A DNA stretch of 64,000 bases from Hyphomonas sp. (lineage in GTDB: Bacteria; Pseudomonadota; Alphaproteobacteria; Caulobacterales; Hyphomonadaceae): NCBI GenBank assembly GCA_017792365.1, contig CP051229.1, forward strand, positions 2,976,001 through 3,040,000. The letters are read 5' to 3'. A model generated the notes under the pieces. The model did not search any database. It was not told the DNA's origin and worked only from the letters and a program-made list of their open reading frames with translations. Within the stretch, counting starts at the first letter, position 1. Each line of letters opens with the position of its first letter. The position numbers and the translations under genes were made by a program. Of this stretch, positions 39,919 through 53,359 are shown piece after piece.

Positions 39919-41013
39919 CTATCTGCCGTAGAGATGCTCTTCCAGAATTTCCATCGCCTCGAATGCATCGCCATTGCGGTCGTCGGCGCCTGCGGTGAAC
40001 AGGATGTCGCCCTGATCCGGGTAATGACCCCATTGCGCCGAAAAGACATCGTTGCCGCCATCGTGCCAGTAGATTTGTCCGACAGGCGCGCTGGTCTCGA
40101 CCACCAGACCGTAGCCGTAATGGGAGCTGGCGAATGCGCCTTCCTTCTGGTGCGGCGTCTGGACGATGGCGAGCATGTCCGGGCCCAGAATGCGTCCCTC
40201 CATGACGGCTCTCCTGAACGCGATCATCTCGGGGACGGTGGACAGCATGCCGCCATTGCCGATGAGGTTCCAGGACGCCTGATGGCCGCCCCAGCTTGCC
40301 GTGAGGATTGACGCATTGTCGGGGCTGCGCATGGACCGATCATCATCATAGAGCGCGAGGTCGTAGCCGGTATTCTCGAAGCCGGCATCCCGCAGCACCT
40401 CTTCGCGCAGATAGTCGTCGTAGGTTCGTCCCGAACGGATTTCGATGATGGCCGCGACCAGACCGTATCCGGTGTTGGAGTAATTGTATCGTTCGCCGGG
40501 CGCAGATCGCAGGTCTGACGCGAGCGCCCGTTGGACGAACGCGTCGCGGTCCAGCACTTCCTCGTCCGAGCCGACAGCGCCGACGAGCCCGGACGAGTGC
40601 GTGAGCAATTGATGCAGGGTGATGCCGGCCTTGTCCTGCGGCACGTCGTCGAAGACGTCCGCGAGCGTCTCGTCGAAGCGCACAAGACCTTGCTCCGCAA
40701 GTCGGGCGGCGGCGACGCCGGTGACGGTCTTGGTGATGGAGCCGATATCGATCTGCGTCACATCGGGCGCGAGTGGATCGTCGGCCAGCGCGCCATACTC
40801 GTAGACTTCAGTCGGGCCGCCCTGATGCGAAACACCGACAATCACCGGAAGGTCGCGTTCGCTGATCGCCGCCAGCGCGCTCTCCAGGCGTTCGGCGAAG
40901 GGCGCGTCAGGGATTGGTCCGGGCGAATTCTGCGTGCATCCGGATGCTGCGAAAACCGTGAGGCCAAGGGAGACGGTCAGCCGGCCGTATCGAATTCGGC
41001 TACGCTTCGGCAT
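39919..41013 (-). CDS. Lipoprotein serine hydrolase (beta-lactamase/class C-like)
   Basis: 364 residues. The signal peptide ends in a lipobox (VFAASGC, about 21-27), so the protein is expected to be lipidated in the envelope. The penicillin-binding/beta-lactamase fold motifs are S-x-x-K in IGSITKTV (about 90-97), Y-x-N in YNYSNTGYG (about 170-178) and the third box HDGGN (about 323-327). It resembles D-aminopeptidase/AmpC-type serine hydrolases of the beta-lactamase-like family; hydrolysis of beta-lactams is not implied. It is convergent with priA (18 bases between stops). Confidence 0.9.
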   Translation of the reverse strand: MPKRSRIRYGRLTVSLGLTVFAASGCTQNSPGPIPDAPFAERLESALAAISERDLPVIVGVSHQGGPTEVYEYGALADDPLAPDVTQIDIGSITKTVTGVAAARLAEQGLVRFDETLADVFDDVPQDKAGITLHQLLTHSSGLVGAVGSDEEVLDRDAFVQRALASDLRSAPGERYNYSNTGYGLVAAIIEIRSGRTYDDYLREEVLRDAGFENTGYDLALYDDDRSMRSPDNASILTASWGGHQASWNLIGNGGMLSTVPEMIAFRRAVMEGRILGPDMLAIVQTPHQKEGAFASSHYGYGLVVETSAPVGQIYWHDGGNDVFSAQWGHYPDQGDILFTAGADDRNGDAFEAMEILEEHLYGR

Positions 41014-41109
41014 CGTGTGCTCCCCGTCCGCGAACCTGCACGGGATTTGTTCGTCGCGAACGGCGCAGAGGTCAACAGCGCGGGAGGTTAGCGGTCGCTC
41101 GCGTGGAGG

Positions 41110-41585
41110 TCAGCTCCTGCAGGTCTGGGTTTCGCGCTGGACGCCGATCTGGCTCACCTTGCCGGATTCATTGTCGACCTCGAAGTAGAAGTCGCCGTAA
41201 TCGTAGGTCGTGGTGGTGTCCGAGGTCGCGACGCAGTCGGGCTCGCCATAGGCGCCGCGCGCGAAGATCTGCTCCGCGCCCACGGTGAGCCCGAGACTTG
41301 TACGGAAGCGGGGATCTGTGGCGATGATCCAGTAGACCTCGTCGTGGGCGGCCACAATCAGCCCGTCGAAAGCGTAGGTCGTGGCGGCCGTGCCGCGGAT
41401 CGGGATCGTCTGCATCGGCGTGCCCTTGAGCGCCAGCAATTGCGCGAGGGTCATGCCGATCTCCACGTCGCCGATGCGTTCGCCGCGAACGATGGTGTCG
41501 TCATTGAGGGTGAGGGGGCGGTCGCGCAGGCGCCGGCGACGAGGGCGGTCGCAGCCAGCGCGGCAAGTCTCAGTCGGGAATTCAT
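41110..41585 (-). pseudogene. Small lipoprotein, single-base frameshift
   Basis: About 158 residues after restoring one base. The start at 41585 begins a typical lipoprotein signal (MNSRLRLAALAATALVAGACATA), and the frame continues in a different phase from PLTLNDDTIVRGERIGDVEIGMTL. The switch is in a GGGGG run (41514-41518, plus-strand numbering), where a sixth G would restore it. The mature part has short beta-rich segments (AYTFDGLIVAAHDEVYWIIATDPRFRT-like text) and two cysteines (DCVAT and QTCRS). No family recognised. The long minus-strand frame that includes this gene extends to 42504 but is antisense to the VOC gene. Confidence 0.7.
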
Positions 41586-41796
41586 GAGCGTACTTCCTGT
41601 CCGTCCCCACAGCGCGCCCGGTTTCGACATCCAACAGAACGCGCGGCGTGTCGAGCCTTGCGGCGCAGCATGAGCAATTTTTCAGATAAGCGCGCGAGCA
41701 GGCGCAGGGAGGCTCGCGGACCTGCTTTTCAAGTCGCCCGGGAGGTTGCAGGGTCGGGCGGCGAACCCCGGGAGAAGGGGGCGATGGGAGGATGCA

Positions 41797-42576
41797 ATGA
41801 GCTATCTGCGTCTGCGCCAGATCTGTCTGGTTGCGAGCGATCTCGACAAGGCGACGGAGCAATTGTCCGGCCTGCTCGGTGCGAATGTGTGCTTTCGAGA
41901 CGAGGGCGTCGAGAAATACGGCCTGCACAATGTGCTGTTCGCGCTGGGCGGAACGTTCCTGGAGGTTGTGTCGCCGCTGAAGGAGGGCACGGCGGCTGGC
42001 CGCTATATCGAGCGGCGCAAGGGCGATGGCGGCTACATGTACATCATCGATTGCCACGACCTCGAAGCCCGCCGCGAGCACTTCAAGGCGTTGAAGGCGC
42101 GCGCGGTCGAGGACATTGAGCGCTCTGGCGAGGGCGGTCGCTCCGAAGCGATCCATCTTCATCCCAAGGACACGGGCGGCTGTCTCCTGTCGGTCGACCG
42201 TCATTCCGGCGGCGATGACATGATGGGCGAATACCTCTGGGCCGGTCCCAGCTGGCGCGATGAGATGCGGGGAGACATGGCGCTCTCGGGCGCGACGATG
42301 CAGTGCGATGATCCGCAGGCGACGGCTTCGCGCTGGGCCGACCTGCTGCAACGCCCGATGATGGAGCTGGATGGCGGCGCGTGGGAGATCGCGATGGACA
42401 ACGCCTATGCGCGGTTCGTCCCGCTTGCGGATGATCGCGGCGAGGGGCTGAGCGGGATCGAGCTGGCCTGCGCTGATCCGGCCGATGCGGCCAAGCGTGC
42501 GCACGCTGCCGGCATTGCCGGGAAAGATGGCCTGTTCGACGTATGTGGCGTGAAGGTCCGGCTGTCGCCGCGTTGA
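41797..42576 (+). CDS. VOC (glyoxalase/bleomycin-resistance fold) protein
   Basis: 259 residues with two tandem VOC modules: MSYLRLRQICLVASDLDKATEQLSGLLGANVCFRDEGVEKYGLHNVLFALG then SGATMQCDDPQATASRWADLLQRP. It resembles the glyoxalase-like group (a DUF4440-free, PF13468-type pattern) in which each half contributes to a metal site; H and E metal ligands are not all obvious. The ATG at 41797 is supported by GGAGG five bases upstream. It ends exactly where the pyruvate kinase stop begins on the other strand (no gap). Specific reaction unknown. Confidence 0.85.
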   Translation: MSYLRLRQICLVASDLDKATEQLSGLLGANVCFRDEGVEKYGLHNVLFALGGTFLEVVSPLKEGTAAGRYIERRKGDGGYMYIIDCHDLEARREHFKALKARAVEDIERSGEGGRSEAIHLHPKDTGGCLLSVDRHSGGDDMMGEYLWAGPSWRDEMRGDMALSGATMQCDDPQATASRWADLLQRPMMELDGGAWEIAMDNAYARFVPLADDRGEGLSGIELACADPADAAKRAHAAGIAGKDGLFDVCGVKVRLSPR

Positions 42577-43986
42577 TTACGCCTTGCGTTCCACGACCTT
42601 GATCGTGTCGGTGGAATTGTCCGAGGCGTAGGGATAGCCGGCGGTGATGACGAACCGGTCCATGCCGCCGGACGCTTCGTGCTTCATTACCGAATCGAGG
42701 ATGTCGTCGAACGATTGCGGCTCGCGCGGTTCGATGTCGGGCATGATGCCCCAAACGAGCGCCAGCCGGCGCGCCGTATCTAGATTTGGCGTCAACGCGT
42801 GGATGCGGCGGCGCGGGCGGATCGTCGAAACGCGCTGCGCCGAGGCGCCGGAACGCGTGAAGACGACCAGCGGACAGTCGAGTTCATCAGCCAGCTTGGC
42901 GGCGGCGCGGGCGCAGGCGACGGCTGTGCTGTTGGTCGGCGTTTCGCGCCGGCGATAGTCGCTGGCGTCATCGTCGCGGTCGGATTCGATGGCGGTGATG
43001 ATGCGATCCATGATCGCGACGGCGGCGGTGGGATGCCGGCCGACCGCGCTTTCGGCGGACAGCATGACGGCGTCGGCGCCCTGGTAGACTGCGGTAGCGA
43101 CGTCATTTGCTTCGGCGCGCGTCGGCACGGGGCTTTCGATCATCGATTCCAGCATATGGGTCGCGACGATGACCGGCTTTCCGGCTGAACGCGCCGTGCG
43201 GATGATGCGGCGCTGGGCGATCGGCACCTGCTCAGGAGAGAGTTCAACGCCGAGGTCGCCGCGCGCAACCATGATGGCATCGGCGAGGTCGACGATCGCA
43301 TCGAGCTCTTCAAGCGCTGCGGGCTTTTCGATCTTGGCGATGACGGGTGTGCCGGGGAAGGTCTCGCGGACCAGTGCGATATCGCTGGCGCGCTGCACGA
43401 AGGACAAGGCGAGGTAGTCGACGCCCTGTTCGAGTGCGAACTTCGCATCGGCGATGTCCTTATCGGTGAGCGCGGGGATCGGGATCGGCCGGTTCGGCGC
43501 GGCGATGCCCTTACGGCTCTTGAGCTTGCCCGGAGCGACCGGCTTGCAGATCGGATCATCGCCCCTGTGACCGACGACGTGGAGGATCATCTTGCCATCG
43601 TCGATCAGGAGCTTGTCGCCGAGCTGCAATGCGCCGACCAGTTCGGGATGCGGCACCGGCACGATCTTGGGATCGTCCGAGCTTTCGCCCGCCTTCAGCA
43701 GCAGCTCGGTTGTCATGCGGACTTCGACCTCGCCGCCGGGCAGGTCGCCGAGACGCAGCTTCGGGCCCTGCAGGTCGGCGAAGATCGCAAGCGGCCGTCC
43801 GACCGCCTGTTCCGCCGCGCGGGCGTCGCGAATGCGCCGCGCGTGCTCTTCGTGCTCGCCGTGAGAGAAATTCAGCCGGAAGACGTTCACGCCGGAGCTC
43901 AGGAGCTCTTCCATGCGAAGCGCGCCCTCCGTTGCAGGCCCGAGGGTCGCGACAATCTTGGTGCGACGGATGAAGCGTTCAGTCAT
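42577..43986 (-). CDS. pyk: Pyruvate kinase
   Basis: Transfers phosphate from phosphoenolpyruvate to ADP, final step of glycolysis. 469 residues from the ATG at 43986 (MTERFIRRTKIVATLGPAT). Domain A begins with the KIVATLGPAT motif, then NVFRLNFSHGEHEEH (about 31-45) and the catalytic lysine/metal segment VIAKIEKPAALEELDAIVDLADAIMVARGDLGVEL (about 215-250), followed by KPVIVATHMLESMIESPVPTRAEANDVA (about 264-290). The C-terminal domain has the allosteric loop but the effector cannot be predicted. Convergent with the VOC gene. Confidence 0.97.
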   Translation of the reverse strand: MTERFIRRTKIVATLGPATEGALRMEELLSSGVNVFRLNFSHGEHEEHARRIRDARAAEQAVGRPLAIFADLQGPKLRLGDLPGGEVEVRMTTELLLKAGESSDDPKIVPVPHPELVGALQLGDKLLIDDGKMILHVVGHRGDDPICKPVAPGKLKSRKGIAAPNRPIPIPALTDKDIADAKFALEQGVDYLALSFVQRASDIALVRETFPGTPVIAKIEKPAALEELDAIVDLADAIMVARGDLGVELSPEQVPIAQRRIIRTARSAGKPVIVATHMLESMIESPVPTRAEANDVATAVYQGADAVMLSAESAVGRHPTAAVAIMDRIITAIESDRDDDASDYRRRETPTNSTAVACARAAAKLADELDCPLVVFTRSGASAQRVSTIRPRRRIHALTPNLDTARRLALVWGIMPDIEPREPQSFDDILDSVMKHEASGGMDRFVITAGYPYASDNSTDTIKVVERKA

Positions 43987-44117
43987 GCCGGTAGGTCCCG
44001 TTTGATTCGCCTTCAGTCCTAACAGGCGGATACGGCGCAAACGTGAATGCGCGCCAGATGCTTGCGCGAATACAGCCTGTGCGCTACATACTGTGTGGCG
44101 CACATGGTAAGAGCAAG

Positions 44118-44461
44118 ATGGCTGTAGACGAAGACACGGTCGAAAAGCTGAAGCTCGAATTACGGCGGGGTCGCTGATCCTCGCCGTCCTCGGCGCGCTG
44201 AGTGCGGAGCATTACGGCTATACGCTGCGCGGCGTGCTGGCTGAGCGGGGCGTCGAGATCGACGAGGGGGCGCTCTACCCGATGCTGCGGCGGCTGGAAT
44301 CGCAGGGGCTGTTGACCAGTCAGTGGCGCGAGGAGGGCAGGCGCCAGAAGCGGTTCTATCGCCTGTCGCCTGAGGGGGCTGCGGCGCTCACGACGCTGAC
44401 GCGCGAATGGCGCGCAATGAACGCCGCCCTGTCGGACATTCTGAAGGAGGTTGGGACGTGA
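44118..44461 (+). pseudogene. PadR-family transcription regulator, single-base frameshift
   Basis: Small winged-helix regulator of about 114 residues after correction. The N-terminus MAVDEDTVEKLKLELRRG is in one phase and SLILAVLGALSAEHYGYTLRGVLAERGVEIDEGALYPMLRRLESQGLL in another. The break is in the GGGG run at 44167-44170, and one additional G restores RRGSLILAVL, the normal PadR sequence. The recognition region EIDEGALYPMLRRLESQGLLTSQWREEG is intact. It overlaps the start of the HAAS gene (GTGA), the usual PadR/HAAS arrangement in which the regulator controls its membrane partner. Confidence 0.88.
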
Positions 44462-45667
44462 AACGGATCTGGAAATACGTGCGCAAGGTCGAGCGGCATC
44501 TGCCCCTGTCGAAACGCATTCCGGTCGGCGGCGCGGTCTATGCGGAGCTGCGCGACCAGGTGAGAGCGCGTCGCGAGGAGCTGGGGCGCGACCTGTCGGA
44601 TGAGGAGGTCGACGCGATCACGGCGCGCTATGGCGATCCGCGCCAGGTCGCGGCGCGGAGCGTGTCCTGCGATGCGGCGCGGAGACCATTGGTGGACCGC
44701 TATCTTGCCGCCGTCGGCCGGCACCTGCCGCAGGACAAGGCGCACGACATCCTCGCGGAAATGCGCGAGGCGATCGAATCGCAGATCGACGCGCGCGAGG
44801 AGGCGGGCGGCCAGCTCGATGCCGAGGGCGTGGCTGAGGTGCTGAAGGGTTTCGGGCCGCCCATGGTCGCGGCCAGCCAGTATGCCGAGCGCGACCGGTT
44901 GATCGGGCGCGACATCTATCCGTTCTTCTGGCCGACGGCGCGCGCCCTGGTTGGCGTTGTGGCGGCCGCCTCGATCCTGCTTGCGGCCATCGGAGCGCTG
45001 ACAGCCGGCGAGTGGATCGGGTTCGTGCCGCGCGCGCTCTCCAACTTCCTTGAGCTGGCGCTGCCGGCCTTTGCGGCGATGATGGTCATATTCATCGTGC
45101 TGGACCGCACTGATGCGGGAAAGCGGATTGCAGCCAGCTGGAGTCCGAAATCGCCCTCGAAAGCCATATCGCGAAGCCCAAGCCCTTGTTCGACAGCATT
45201 GTCGGGCTCGGGTTCGACGTGCTCTTCATCCTGTGGTGGGCGCGGATCGTCGACTTCTCAGGCTTCGCTGGCGGCCGCGAGGCGTCGGTCCAGCTCAACT
45301 GGGCAGGTCCTTGGGGCGACTTCCACGCCGTGATCCTGGCTCTGGCTGGTCTCTCGGCCGCGGCGCATTTCTGGGACATCCTTCATCCGGGATGGAGCCG
45401 CTTGCGGTCGGCTGCGAGCATCCTGGGGCATCTGGTTGGCGTCTATGTCTTCGCGCGGCTCGCAACCAGTGCGCCGCTGCTCGTTGAAGGCCCCGGGCGG
45501 CGGATTTTCCTGAGGAGGCGGCGCGAATCCTTGAGTGGGCCAACGGCAGTATGCAGCTCGTGCTCTGGGTCGCCGCAGGCTTGATGCTGCTAGCAATGAT
45601 AGCCGAAAGCTGGAGAATGGTCCGTTCGCTGTCGGAAAACCTGCTGCAACAGCGCATGCAGGCCTGA
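44458..45667 (+). pseudogene. HAAS-domain membrane protein, two single-base frameshifts
   Basis: Companion of the PadR gene. The first 170 residues are soluble and contain two HAAS-type repeats (for example AELRDQVRARREELGRDLSDEEVDAITARYGDPRQVA and EMREAIESQIDAREEAGGQLDAEGVAEVLKGFG), followed by several membrane helices. Reading shifts near 45134 (after KRIAA; continues LESEIALESHIAKPKPLFDSIVGLGFD) and near 45505 in a T-run (continues EEAARILEWANGSMQLVLWVAAGLML), ending QQRMQA at 45667. Restoring both bases gives about 403 residues. The start is the GTG overlapping the padR stop. Function of such pairs is unknown beyond regulation of the membrane partner. Confidence 0.8.
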
Positions 45668-45763
45668 TTTTTCGCAATTTACGCGACGGCGCCCAATTGT
45701 CGCAGGGGGTAATTGCATGTACACCTATATCGATATTCGACGAAATAGAGAGGAAGCTCCCCT

Positions 45764-47742
45764 ATGACCTCCAGGATTTACAAGTCGCTCGCGGCCGGTG
45801 TTTGCGCACTCGCCATCGCCGCATGCTCCAACGAAGCGTCGCAAACCTCGCAGACGGCGATTGTCGGCCACCAGGTCGGCGATTTTATGCTACCCGACCA
45901 GAACGACGTCGCGACGGAGCTGAAGTATTACAAGGACGCCGACGCGGTGGTTCTCGCCGCGCATCTGAACGGCGACGAAGGCTCGCGCGAGGCGCAGGCC
46001 GCACTCGCCGCCCTTCAGGAATCGCACCCGAACGCCAAGTTCATGATGATCAACTCGTCGATGGAAGACGGGCGTGCGGAGATCAAGGCTGAAGCCGAAG
46101 CCAATGGTTACGCCATCCCGGTTCTCGACGACGAGATGCAGCTGATCGGCAACGATCTCGGCTTCACGTACGCTGGTCAGGCCGTCGTGCTGAACCCGAA
46201 GACCTGGCAGGTCGTGTTCGAGGGACCGGCGACCGACCCGGCGCTCGCCTCCGCGGTCGAAGCGGTCGCAGCTGGACAGGCGGTTGAAGTCGCCAGCGTG
46301 AAGGGCTCGGGCGCGGAGCTGACCTTCGAGGATCGCGGCGTCGACCACGCCAGCATCTCCTACGTGCACGACGTGGCGCCCATCCTCATGGAAAACTGCG
46401 TCGACTGCCACCGCGAAGGCGGTATCGGTCCGTTCCAGATGACGAATTACGACGTGATCAAGGGCTTCTCGCCGATGATCCGCGAAGTGATCCGCACCGA
46501 CCGCATGCCGCCCTACAACGCGGACACGCACTACGGTTCGTTCGCTGACAGCTTCAATCTCGAGCCGGCCGAAGCCAAGACGCTGGTGCACTGGATCGAA
46601 GCCGGCTCGCCGCGCGGCGAGGGCGAAGATCCGCTGGTCGACGGCGTCGAGCCGCGTCCGGACTGGCCGCTGGGCGAGCCGGACCTCGTGGTCGACATCC
46701 CGGCCTACACCATCCCGGCGTCGGGCATCATCGAATACCAGCTGCCTGCGATGGAAAATCCGCTCGAAGAGGGCAAGTGGCTGAAAGCCACGACCTTCCG
46801 CGCCGGTTCGCGTGAAGGCGTCCACCACATTCTCGGCGGCTGGCTGGAAGAAATGCCGGACGAGATGGGCGGCTTCAGCCAGGACGTCTCGCTGGGCTCC
46901 TACGCTGTCGGTTCGGAAAGCTCGATCGCGCCGGAAGACTGGGGCACCTACGTTCCGGAAGGCGGCGCGCTGTCATTCCAGATGCACTACACGTCCTTCG
47001 GCCGTGAAGTGGAAGACCGCTCGCAGATCGGTTTCTACTTCGCTGACGAAGAGCCGAACAAGATCATGCGCCAGTACGTGCTGCTTGATCCGACGATCGT
47101 GATCGAGCCCAATGAAGCCCGTCACCACGAGCGCACCTACGTGACGGTTCCTGCCGACATGCAGTTGTCGGCGCCGCGCCGCACGCTCACTATCGCGGCT
47201 TCTCCTCGAAGCTCACCGCTGTCTACCCGGACGGCAAAGAGGAAGTGCTGCTCAACCTGCCGAAGTACGACTTCAACTGGCAGCGCGAGTATCAGTTCGA
47301 AGGCATGAAGGAGATCCCTGCCGGTACGGTGCTGATCGCCGACTACCTCTACGACAACTCGGCAGGAAACGCGGCCAACCCGGATCCTGACGCGCAGATC
47401 GTGTGGGGCGACCAGTCGTTCGAGGAAATGCTGTACACGCAGATCCGCTATCGCTGGGTCGACGAGACCGCCGACAATCGTCGTGACGACCTGCAGCAGG
47501 CGCTGGACTCCCAGCTTCTGTTCGCGGCGGTCGACGATGACATCAGCGGGACCTGGGACATGGACGAGCTGCGGCCGGAAGCCGGCTCGGGCACCGGCGA
47601 TCTGATGGGCCCGATCCAGGCCAACTTCGCAGCCTTCGACACCGACCAGAGCGGCGGGTTGACCCCTGAAGAGGTTCAGGCCGCCATGAAGCACCTGCAG
47701 GAGCAGGCGCGCGCACAACGCGGCGCGGGCGGCCAGCAGTAG
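45764..47742 (+). pseudogene. Redoxin/cytochrome c/copper monooxygenase-type lipoprotein, one frameshift
   Basis: About 659 residues once one base is restored near 47175-47185. Domain order: lipoprotein signal (ALAIAACSNEA, C21 region); redoxin-like domain (about 35-190) that has no CxxC pair; a haem c motif CVDCH (about 217-221); a monooxygenase-like beta domain with HH (GVHHILGGW) and H (FQMHYTSFG) copper ligands and, after the break, HAHYRGFSSKL; and a C-terminal EF-hand AFDTDQSGGLTPEE. The switch is between VTVPADMQLS and the HAHYRG block. This set resembles the periplasmic type II copper monooxygenase/cytochrome proteins; substrate unknown. SD AGAGGAAG precedes the start. A terminator follows. 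Confidence 0.8.
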
Positions 47743-47781
47743 GGCGTACGACGTTCGAGGCGAGACCTCGAAGCAAATTGG

Positions 47782-47815
47782 CCGGCCGGTTCCAGCGATG
47801 GAGCCGGCCGGTTTT
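47782..47815 (+). terminator. Intrinsic terminator after the redoxin/monooxygenase gene
   Basis: CCGGCCGGTTCC pairs with GGAGCCGGCCGG (12 bp, one G-T pair) around AGCGAT, followed by TTTTCTTTT. It lies 40 bases past the stop and insulates the atp operon downstream. Confidence 0.88.
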
Positions 47816-48049
47816 CTTTTGGGGCGGGCGCTCTGGCGGGGTGGAGAAGACGGGCGCCCAGATATCCCCATGATTGCAGGGATCTGCGGGCGAACGTCGC
47901 AACCCGTTCGTGTTGTTTCCCGGCAGTGTGCATGCTAGCACACGGCCAATGATCGGCGGCGTCTGCGTCAGCCGCGCCTAGGTCGTTGTTTCAATGCAGT
48001 TTCTTTGCCTTCGGCCTGACGCGGCGGCTGGAGGTTAGCGGGCAGGAAT
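47816..48049. other. Upstream region of the atp operon
   Basis: No gene is supported here. It should hold the atp promoter. A palindrome GTGTGC-ATGCTA-GCACAC is at 47926-47943 and a GC-rich hairpin-like segment follows near 47960. I could not assign -35/-10 boxes with confidence. The whole gap between stop (47742) and atpH start (48050) is 307 bases, including the terminator. Confidence 0.4.
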
Positions 48050-50160
<2,111 letters not shown>

Positions 50161-50194
50161 TCAGTCGAAGGCTCCGAAAGGGTAAGGGTTCGAC

Positions 50195-51070
50195 ATGGCC
50201 AGCTTGAAGGAACTTCGCGAGCGCATCGCGACCGTGAAGTCCACACAGAAGATCACGAAGGCGCTGCAGGTCGTTGCGACCGCAAAGCTGAAGCGTGCGC
50301 AGGAAGCTGCGGTGGCCGCGAAGCCCTATGCTTCGCGCATGTCCGCCGTGATTGCGAACCTCGCAGCATCGGCCACCGATGGCTCAGGTCCGAAGCTGAT
50401 CGCGGGCACGGGTGGGGACAAGGTCCACCTTCTGGTCATCATGACGGCCGAGCGCGGCCTGTGCGGCGGCTTCAACTCGAACATCGCCAAGATGGCGCGC
50501 GGCGAGATCCGCAGGCTGATGGCCGAAGGGAAGGAAGTGAAGATCCTGACCGTCGGCAAGAAGGGCAGGGATGCGCTGCGCCGGCAGTTCGGCGCGATGA
50601 TCGTCGAACACATCGAGATGCGCGGCGTGAAGGTCGGCGGCGATATCGCAAAGACCATCGCCGACAAGATCACCACGCGTTTCGAGAATGGCGAGTTCGA
50701 CGTTGCAACGCTGATTTCCTCGAAGTTCGAGAATGTGCTGACGCAGACCCCGACGCTGGCGCAGCTGATCCCGGCCAAGGCTCCGGAAGACGCCCCCGTC
50801 ATCGACCTCGAAGGCGCATCCTACATCTACGAGCCGTCCGAAGAGGAAATCCTCGAAACCCTGCTGCCGCGCTATCTGTCGACCGTGGTGCTGGCGGCGC
50901 TGCTGGAGACCGAAGCTGGTTTCCAGGGCGCGCAGATGACGGCGATGGACAACGCGACCCGCAACGCAGGCGACCTGATCTCGTCGCTGAACCTGACCTA
51001 CAACCGCGCCCGCCAGGCGCAGATCACGACCGAACTGATCGAAATCATCGCGGGCGCTGAAGCGCTCTAA
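50195..51070 (+). CDS. atpG: ATP synthase gamma subunit
   Basis: Central rotor shaft of F1, 291 residues. [39 protein letters not shown] is the N-terminal helix that turns within the alpha3beta3 ring, [16 protein letters not shown] (about 89-104) is the family hallmark, and the C-terminal helix reads [43 protein letters not shown]. Coding potential is unbroken. atpD starts 42 bases downstream. Confidence 0.99.
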   Translation: MASLKELRERIATVKSTQKITKALQVVATAKLKRAQEAAVAAKPYASRMSAVIANLAASATDGSGPKLIAGTGGDKVHLLVIMTAERGLCGGFNSNIAKMARGEIRRLMAEGKEVKILTVGKKGRDALRRQFGAMIVEHIEMRGVKVGGDIAKTIADKITTRFENGEFDVATLISSKFENVLTQTPTLAQLIPAKAPEDAPVIDLEGASYIYEPSEEEILETLLPRYLSTVVLAALLETEAGFQGAQMTAMDNATRNAGDLISSLNLTYNRARQAQITTELIEIIAGAEAL

Positions 51071-52564
<1,494 letters not shown>

Positions 52565-52588
52565 GTTTCTGGTTGCACGCATTGAGAG

Positions 52589-52618
52589 ACGGGCGCTGGG
52601 CATCCAGCGCCCGTTTTT
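52589..52618 (+). terminator. Intrinsic terminator between atpD and the gene before atpC
   Basis: Perfect 11-bp stem ACGGGCGCTGG / CCAGCGCCCGT with loop GCAT and a T5 run. It lies 24 bases after atpD. This should end most atpHAGD transcription, leaving the downstream genes dependent on read-through or another promoter. Confidence 0.92.
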
Positions 52619-52699
52619 CTTTGTCTTGTCACGCGCGGATGGCCAACGCTGGCGTGTTCCGCCGAAGACGGTTAGCCTTCCGGTTGCATGGAGGGTGTC

Positions 52700-53278
52700 A
52701 TGAAAGCTCTGGTACCGGGCCTGCTGGCGGGCGCTTTGGCGATAGCTGTGTCGGGACCGACCGCAGAAGCTCAAGAGAGCCTGCGCATGGCCGTCTCGCC
52801 GGCGCTGTCGCCACAGGATGCTGGCGAAGCCTTCGAGCGCGCTGTCATCGACATATGCATCGCCAGTATTTCGCAGGGTCGCCGTGTGGCGAATCTGCCG
52901 CCGGCCCGAAGCATGCTGAGCGAGACGGATGATCCCTTGCGACGCCAGCAGGCAAGCGCTGGCGCAGACGAGACCGTGTGGGATGTCACTGCGGCGCGAG
53001 GCGTGGTGACTGTGAAGGAAAAGGCTGGCCGCTGCGCCGTCTCCGTCTATGGGCCGCCCGCTGCGCCGACCGCGATCCTTCTTGCCGCGAAGCTGACGGA
53101 CGACGGATTTGAGCGCGTCGCCAGCGCCTCGACCGGCGGCATTCGTCAGTCGCTGCAGCGGATTGACGGGGAACGGCAGGTGCAGGTGATGGTCACAGGA
53201 TCCGATCCCGGATCGCCGGGACATAACTCCCGCTTCAGCGTTGTTACCGCTACGGTTTTTGACATGAAGGCCCGATAG
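52700..53278 (+). CDS. Secreted protein of unknown function between atpD and atpC
   Basis: About 192 residues with a clean signal peptide (MKALVPGLLAGALAIAVSGPTAEAQ, cleavage near AEA). The mature part has two cysteine positions (DICIAS, about 51; GRCAVS, about 114) that could pair. It resembles the NMCC_0638-type secreted proteins of caulobacterial genomes (resemblance from memory, not a search). ATG 52700 was chosen because GGAGGG lies four or five bases upstream; an earlier ATG at 52688 lacks one. It sits between atpD and atpC, 82 bases before atpC, an unusual place. Confidence 0.65.
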   Translation: MKALVPGLLAGALAIAVSGPTAEAQESLRMAVSPALSPQDAGEAFERAVIDICIASISQGRRVANLPPARSMLSETDDPLRRQQASAGADETVWDVTAARGVVTVKEKAGRCAVSVYGPPAAPTAILLAAKLTDDGFERVASASTGGIRQSLQRIDGERQVQVMVTGSDPGSPGHNSRFSVVTATVFDMKAR

Positions 53279-53303
53279 CAAAATCCCGATCCCCGCGCGC
53301 TTG

Positions 53304-53325
53304 CGCCGCCTTTACTTGGGCGGCG
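53304..53325 (+). repeat. Short hairpin before atpC
   Basis: CGCCGCC and GGCGGCG (7 bp) around TTTACTTG in the gap between the secreted-protein gene and atpC. There is no T-run. It could be a weak attenuator or chance in GC-rich sequence. Confidence 0.3.
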
Positions 53326-53359
53326 GGCCTGCTAGAGAACGCGCCAGCAAGAGGACATC

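Noticed and set aside
41110-42504. Long minus-strand frame across the lipoprotein and VOC genes
   Set aside because: Only the first third (at the low-coordinate end) is a real gene, and it enters from another frame. The remainder is antisense to the VOC gene.
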